Part shown: positions 7,434 through 10,422 of the stretch, piece after piece | Position numbering within the stretch: position 1 is the stretch's first letter | How the letters are laid out: each line of letters opens with the position of its first letter | DNA from: Gemmiger_A avium | GTDB taxonomy: Bacteria; Bacillota; Clostridia; Oscillospirales; Ruminococcaceae | Direction of reading: 5' to 3' | DNA length: 10,422 nucleotides | NCBI GenBank assembly: GCA_019114585.1 | Contig: DXFE01000028.1 | Location: 1-10,422, forward strand | Made by a program: the position numbers and the translations under genes | The notes under the pieces: model-generated | The model's input: only the letters and a program-made list of their open reading frames with translations | Databases searched by the model: none | Told to the model about the DNA's origin: nothing

Positions 7434-8000
7434 TTACCACCTTTCAAAGTAGTCGAAACTCTGCTGCGCAAAGGGGGTGTGCAGCTTATCCTTGTCGCTG
7501 AGCAGGTAGTCGCAGCCGCAGTCCGGCCACTGGATGCCCACGGTGGGGTCGTTGTAAGGGATGCCGCCCTCGGCGGAGGGGCAGTAGGTATCGGTGCACT
7601 TGTAGCAGAATTCCGCCTCATCGCTGAGCACCAGGAACCCATGGGCAAAGCCCTCGGGCACATAGAACATCTTTTTGTTCTCCGCGCTCAGGATCACGCC
7701 GGTCCACTTGCCGAAGGTGGGGCTGTTGGGGCGGCAGTCCACCGCCACGTCAAACACCTCGCCCAGGGTCACACGCACCAGCTTGCCCTGGGTGTGCTCC
7801 TTCTGGAAATGCACGCCGCGCAGCACGCCCCGGCGGCTCTTGGACTGGTTGTCCTGCACAAATTCCCGGTCGATACCGGCCGCGGCAAACTCGTCCTTCT
7901 GGTAGGTTTCCATGAAATAGCCGCGGGCATCACCATAGACGGTGGGCTCGATAACCAGCACGCCCGGCAGTTCGGTTTTTGTAAAGGTGAATTTCGACAT
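7434..8000 (-). CDS. rfbC: dTDP-4-dehydrorhamnose 3,5-epimerase
   Basis: RfbC (RmlC) epimerises dTDP-4-keto-6-deoxy-D-glucose at C3 and C5, the third step in making dTDP-L-rhamnose, in the cytoplasm. The 188-residue protein has the cupin-fold family features in order. RRGVLRGVHFQ lies at 56-66 with the catalytic His at 64. GEVFDVAVDCR follows at 80-90, then FYVPEGFAHGF at 112-122. The segment FCYKCTDTYCPSAEGGI (131-147) holds the conserved tyrosines at 133 and 139, and is followed by NDPTVGIQWP (150-159). Length matches the family. I chose the ATG at 8000, two codons inside the longest frame. GAGGTG at 8011-8006 is well spaced from it but overlaps the alternative GTG at 8006. It is the first gene of the export and glycosyltransferase operon and has a promoter upstream. 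The partner genes rfbA, rfbB and rfbD are not in the window. Confidence 0.97.
   Translation of the reverse strand: MSKFTFTKTELPGVLVIEPTVYGDARGYFMETYQKDEFAAAGIDREFVQDNQSKSRRGVLRGVHFQKEHTQGKLVRVTLGEVFDVAVDCRPNSPTFGKWTGVILSAENKKMFYVPEGFAHGFLVLSDEAEFCYKCTDTYCPSAEGGIPYNDPTVGIQWPDCGCDYLLSDKDKLHTPFAQQSFDYFERW
7437..7444 (-). promoter_or_regulatory. Ribosome binding site of the permease gene inside rfbC
   Basis: AAAGGTGG on the minus strand forms part of the last codons of rfbC, just before its TAA. It supports the GTG at 7427 as the permease start and implies translational coupling of the two genes. Confidence 0.65.
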
Positions 8001-8005
8001 ACTCA

Positions 8006-8011
8006 CACCTC
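8006..8011 (-). promoter_or_regulatory. Ribosome binding site fixing the rfbC start
   Basis: GAGGTG on the minus strand lies five bases before the ATG at 8000. It overlaps the upstream in-frame GTG at 8006, which is therefore an unlikely start. Confidence 0.6.
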
Positions 8012-8072
8012 ATATCCTGTTTTTGATGGCCCGCCCGTGCGGCGCGCCGAAAAAAAGCCCGTACATAGATAT

Positions 8073-8101
8073 AGTATACAGCATTCCGCGGCCCGGGGCA
8101 A
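8073..8101 (-). promoter_or_regulatory. Sigma-A-type promoter of the rfbC operon
   Basis: On the minus strand TTGCCC (8101-8096) and TATACT (8078-8073) are separated by exactly 17 bases, four and five of six matches to the -35 and -10 consensus. Transcription would begin near 8066 and give a leader of about 66 bases. The leader contains a run of seven T (8056-8050) and the 10-base palindrome CGGCGCGCCG (8049-8040). The promoter lies only nine bases beyond the end of the carboxypeptidase gene, in a locally AT-rich stretch of a GC-rich region. Confidence 0.7.
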
Positions 8102-8109
8102 GGGCAGGT

Positions 8110-9522
8110 TCAGCGCCGGGGCAGCGTGCGCACCGGATGGCCGTTGTCGGTGCGGTTTACCGGCTGGTCCCAGCCGCTGGGCGAGGGCTTGCCCGCCCCC
8201 TGCAGCCGCTGACGCGCCTGCCGGCGACGGCGCAGCTTTTCCTGACGGCGCCACCACAGCCAGCCGATCACCAGCGCCGCGGCCAGCACCGCCAGCGCCG
8301 CGGGCAGCGCCCCCAGGCTCAGGCCCGGGCCATCGGCCAGGCTCTGGGCAAAGGAGGGCTTCATCACATAGGTGCTGTTCTCCAGCAGTTCTTCCAGACC
8401 GGTGCTGTCCAGATCCAATCGGCCCAGATCGTTGGACTGGGCGGTGACACTGTCCGGCAGGGTGATGTGCACCCGGGGGGCAAACTCCGCCCCCAGCACA
8501 TACTGGGCGGGCAGCTCATAGTCAAACTGCAGCTGATCGGCGGTCACGGCGCTGTGCAGCAGCACGGTGCCGCTGGGCGGAGTCACCGAGATGGTGCCCA
8601 GTTCCCCGCCGCCGCCGGTTACCGGCACCTGCAGGGTCTGGGCCGGGGCGGTGTACTCCACCCGGGAGAAATTCTCATAGCAGTAGTCCAGCAAAGCGCA
8701 CTCGTCGGCAAACTTGTCGTATTTCATGGGGCAGCCCAGCACCACACAGATCAGCCGCATGCCGTCCTGCTCGGCATAGGTGACCATGGTGTTCTTGGCC
8801 TCGTTGGTAAAACCGGTTTTGCTGCCCTTGGCATATTCCCGGTAATACTTGCCGCCCAGCCGCATCCAGTCGCTGATGGAGAACTGCCGCTGCTCCGACT
8901 GCTTGTTGGTGGGTTCCATGGTCCAGGTCTCGGCGCGGCCGAAGATGGTGGTGAACTGGGGCTGGGTCAGCGCCCAGCGGGTGATCACCGCCATATCGTA
9001 GGCAGTGGTATAGTGGTTTTCATCCTGCAAACCGTGGGGACTGGTGAAATGGGTGCCGGTGAGGCCCAGTTCCTCTACCTGGGCGTTCATGGCGTCCACC
9101 CCGCCCTGGATACTGCCGCCGATGTACTCGGCCAGCACGTTGGCCCCGTCGTTGGCGGAGGCCATCTCCACACCATACAGAATATCCTCCAGCTTGACCT
9201 GCTCGTCCTCGATCAGGGCGATATGGCTGGATTCGGTACCGTACAGCGAGTGCACCGCGTCATAGCTGACCGTCAGGTCCACATCCAGATTGCCCTGAGC
9301 CTTTTCCAGCGCCAGGCCCATGGTCATGATTTTGGTAATCGAAGCCGGATAATGGCGCACATCGGCATTTTTGGCCAGCAATACCTGGCCGGTGTCCGCG
9401 TCCATCACCACATAGGCATCCCCCAGGGTGGCGGGGGGCGCGTCTTCCGCCAGCACGGAGGTACACAAACCGGCCGCCGCCAGCAGGGCAGCCAGGGTAC
9501 AAAACAGTCTTTTTTTGATCAC
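8110..9522 (-). CDS. D-alanyl-D-alanine carboxypeptidase (PBP5/DacF family)
   Basis: This 470-residue low-molecular-weight penicillin-binding protein trims the terminal D-Ala from peptidoglycan stem peptides outside the membrane. A signal peptide covers about residues 1-25 (KKR, hydrophobic core, then SVLAED). The peptidase S11 domain shows all three active-site motifs: SITK at 61-64 with nucleophile Ser61, SAN at 122-124, and KTG at 235-237. A PBP5-type C-terminal beta domain follows at about 287-380. A transmembrane helix lies at about 402-424 and then an Arg-rich tail of about 45 residues, predicted to be inside the cell. The start is the GTG at 9522 with AAGAGG upstream; no other start fits the signal peptide. 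It has its own promoter and is divergent from the folate gene. No terminator separates it from the rfbC promoter, so it may read into the polysaccharide operon. Confidence 0.95.
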   Translation of the reverse strand: MIKKRLFCTLAALLAAAGLCTSVLAEDAPPATLGDAYVVMDADTGQVLLAKNADVRHYPASITKIMTMGLALEKAQGNLDVDLTVSYDAVHSLYGTESSHIALIEDEQVKLEDILYGVEMASANDGANVLAEYIGGSIQGGVDAMNAQVEELGLTGTHFTSPHGLQDENHYTTAYDMAVITRWALTQPQFTTIFGRAETWTMEPTNKQSEQRQFSISDWMRLGGKYYREYAKGSKTGFTNEAKNTMVTYAEQDGMRLICVVLGCPMKYDKFADECALLDYCYENFSRVEYTAPAQTLQVPVTGGGGELGTISVTPPSGTVLLHSAVTADQLQFDYELPAQYVLGAEFAPRVHITLPDSVTAQSNDLGRLDLDSTGLEELLENSTYVMKPSFAQSLADGPGLSLGALPAALAVLAAALVIGWLWWRRQEKLRRRRQARQRLQGAGKPSPSGWDQPVNRTDNGHPVRTLPRR

Positions 9523-9545
9523 GTTGGTTCCTCTTTTTATCGCAG

Positions 9546-9558
9546 CGCCGTTTCGGCG
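9546..9558 (-). other. Small hairpin in the carboxypeptidase leader
   Basis: CGCCG and CGGCG form a perfect 5-bp stem with a 3-base loop in the predicted 5' leader, about 12 bases upstream of the ribosome binding site. There is no T-run after it, so it is not a terminator. It may only affect message stability; no function can be assigned. Confidence 0.35.
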
Positions 9559-9580
9559 ATTGTTTCTGTATAACTGTATT

Positions 9581-9609
9581 ATTATACGCTACCGGCGCAG
9601 AGAGGGCAA
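9581..9609 (-). promoter_or_regulatory. Sigma-A-type promoter of the carboxypeptidase gene
   Basis: On the minus strand TTGCCC (9609-9604) and a perfect TATAAT (9586-9581) are separated by 17 bases. The start of transcription would be near 9574, about 50 bases before the GTG at 9522. The -35 hexamer is identical to that of the rfbC promoter. Confidence 0.75.
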
Positions 9610-9635
9610 GATTCCGGCAAAAAATTCATCTTTAC

Positions 9636-9664
9636 TGGCCAAAACGGTTCCCGGCTGGTATACT
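9636..9664 (+). promoter_or_regulatory. Extended -10 promoter of the folate cyclo-ligase gene
   Basis: TGGTATACT at 9656-9664 is an extended -10 element. A weak -35, TGGCCA, lies at 9636-9641 with 17-base spacing. Transcription would start near 9671 and leave only about 16 bases of leader, just enough for the AGGAGGG ribosome binding site. The -10 overlaps a near-palindrome and a tandem repeat described among the findings. Confidence 0.55.
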
Positions 9665-9687
9665 GGCCGGTATAGGAGGGACCGATC

Positions 9688-10263
9688 ATGCAGGGATTTT
9701 CTGATAAAGCATCCGCCCGCGCCGCGGCCCGGCAGCTGCGCACCGGCTGGACCGACGGACAGCGCCGGGCGCTGGGCATCGGCATGGCCGGACAATTGAC
9801 CGGCTGGCCCCTGTGGCAGCAGGCCGGGGCGGTGTTTGCCTTCTGCGGCGGGGCCCGGGAACCGGACACCCGCCCCATTCTGGAAGCGGCCCTGGCCGCC
9901 GGCAAGGCGCTGTACCTGCCCCGGGTGACCGGCCCCGGCCGGATGGAGGCGGTGCGGGTGGACAGGTTAGAACAGCTTGTACCGGGGGCTTACGGCATTC
10001 TGGAGCCGCCCGCCGGTTCCCCCGCTGCTGAGCCGGAGGCCATTGACCTTATCCTGCTGCCCTGCCTGGCAGCCGCGGCCGACGGAACCCGGCTGGGCTG
10101 GGGCGGCGGCTACTACGACCGTTTTTTGGCCCGCTGTGCCGCACCGGCGGCGGTACTCTGCCCCGAGGCGCTGGTGGCGCCCTTTCTGCCCGCCGAACCT
10201 CACGACCGCCCGGCAGGCTGGATCGTGACCGAACGGCGGATTCTTGTGTGCGTCGGGATATAA
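9688..10263 (+). CDS. 5-formyltetrahydrofolate cyclo-ligase
   Basis: This 191-residue cytoplasmic enzyme (MTHFS family, called ygfA/fau in E. coli) converts 5-formyltetrahydrofolate to 5,10-methenyltetrahydrofolate using ATP, returning a storage folate to one-carbon metabolism. Family marks are the N-terminal basic helix with KASARAAARQLR (7-18), REPDTRPI (57-64), LILLPCLA (121-128), the ATP-binding motif GTRLGWGGGYYDRFL (133-147) and PHDRPAGWIVTE (171-182). The last segment departs from the common form, in which an acidic residue stands where AG is here, but the core motif is intact. Length is normal. The start is the ATG at 9688 with AGGAGGG seven bases upstream. It is the only complete plus-strand gene in the window. 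It diverges from the carboxypeptidase gene and is followed at once by a strong terminator, so it is probably a single-gene transcript. Confidence 0.95.
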   Translation: MQGFSDKASARAAARQLRTGWTDGQRRALGIGMAGQLTGWPLWQQAGAVFAFCGGAREPDTRPILEAALAAGKALYLPRVTGPGRMEAVRVDRLEQLVPGAYGILEPPAGSPAAEPEAIDLILLPCLAAAADGTRLGWGGGYYDRFLARCAAPAAVLCPEALVAPFLPAEPHDRPAGWIVTERRILVCVGI

Positions 10264-10271
10264 CAAAGCAG

Positions 10272-10303
10272 CAGCCGGGATGCAGAGGCATCCCGGCTGT
10301 TTT
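10272..10303 (+). terminator. Rho-independent terminator after the folate cyclo-ligase gene
   Basis: A perfect 12-bp inverted repeat (CAGCCGGGATGC, loop AGAG, GCATCCCGGCTG) is followed by four T. It begins eight bases after the folate gene stop. The convergent minus-strand gene ends at 10303, directly against this hairpin, so the stem may serve both. On the minus strand only a weak T-rich stretch follows it, so termination in that direction is less certain. Confidence 0.9.
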
Positions 10304-10422
10304 CAGCTGAGCAGCACCGGCTGGAACTGGCGGCCCCGCAAAGCGCATTCCAGTACGTCCGGCAGCAGGGCAAAGTCACTCTGCAGGCTGGTGGGCTTTT
10401 TCAGCGGCGCGTCCTGGCTGAC
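10303..10422 (-). CDS. Unidentified protein, C-terminal end only
   Basis: An open minus-strand frame enters from the right edge and ends with TGA at 10305-10303, giving the last 39 residues of a protein. The visible part includes LQSDFALLPDVLECALRGRQ and ends QPVLLS. Third codon positions are strongly GC-rich like the confirmed genes, and the stop lies exactly at a terminator hairpin; both support a real gene. The fragment is too short for me to name a family. It converges on the folate cyclo-ligase gene. Confidence 0.6.
   Translation of the reverse strand, partial: VSQDAPLKKPTSLQSDFALLPDVLECALRGRQFQPVLLS

Noticed and set aside
8001..8013. Out-of-frame ATG at 8013 in the rfbC leader, considered as a short upstream reading frame
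   Set aside because: It has no properly spaced ribosome binding site and overlaps the one used by rfbC; chance occurrence is the simpler reading.
8040..8056. Palindrome CGGCGCGCCG next to a run of seven T in the rfbC leader, considered as a terminator
   Set aside because: On the minus strand the T-run comes before the palindrome, the wrong order for a Rho-independent terminator; on the plus strand it is followed by A, not T.
6609..9573. Plus-strand open frames of 612 and 543 codons spanning several minus-strand genes
   Set aside because: They cross gene boundaries and known promoters, lack good ribosome binding sites and domains, and lie opposite firmly identified genes.

Overview
The window is GC-rich and reads as a Gram-positive member of the Clostridia, most like the Oscillospiraceae group of gut anaerobes. 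That assignment is an inference. It rests on strong GC bias at third codon positions, near-consensus AGGAGG ribosome binding sites, frequent GTG starts, 17-bp-spaced sigma-A-type promoters, and gene families typical of Gram-positive walls. No mobile element, CRISPR array, tRNA or rRNA was seen. Genes are tightly packed and the longest gap is about 165 bases.

Most of the window, on the minus strand, is a locus for a rhamnose-linked cell-surface polysaccharide, read from right to left. A promoter at about 8101-8073 drives rfbC (dTDP-4-dehydrorhamnose 3,5-epimerase). Next come a polysaccharide ABC-transporter permease (Wzm/TagG/RgpC type) and its ATPase (Wzt/TagH/RgpD type). A hairpin with a T-run, a likely intrinsic terminator or attenuator, sits between the ATPase and the next gene. 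It is followed by two tandem, paralogous glycosyltransferases, each with two GT2 domains, and then a multi-spanning GT-C-like membrane glycosyltransferase. The implied pathway is dTDP-L-rhamnose supply, chain assembly on the cytoplasmic face by the GT2 enzymes, and ABC export. The GT-C protein may then modify the chain on the outer face. The order resembles the streptococcal rgp rhamnan loci, but the rest of the dTDP-rhamnose genes are not in the window.

At the left edge is the start of a uridine phosphorylase-like gene (minus strand), which probably belongs to nucleoside salvage rather than to the polysaccharide pathway. To the right of rfbC is a D-alanyl-D-alanine carboxypeptidase gene (minus strand). 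It has its own promoter and no clear terminator before the rfbC promoter, so read-through into the polysaccharide operon is possible. A divergent 5-formyltetrahydrofolate cyclo-ligase gene (plus strand) follows, ended by a strong 12-bp-stem terminator. The last 120 bases hold the C-terminal end of an unidentified convergent minus-strand gene.

Nothing here is clearly a wholly new system. The points most worth a second look are the hairpin splitting export genes from glycosyltransferase genes, the twin double-GT2 enzymes, the short ATPase lacking a cap-recognition domain beside a GT-C protein, and the shared -35 hexamer of the rfbC and carboxypeptidase promoters.
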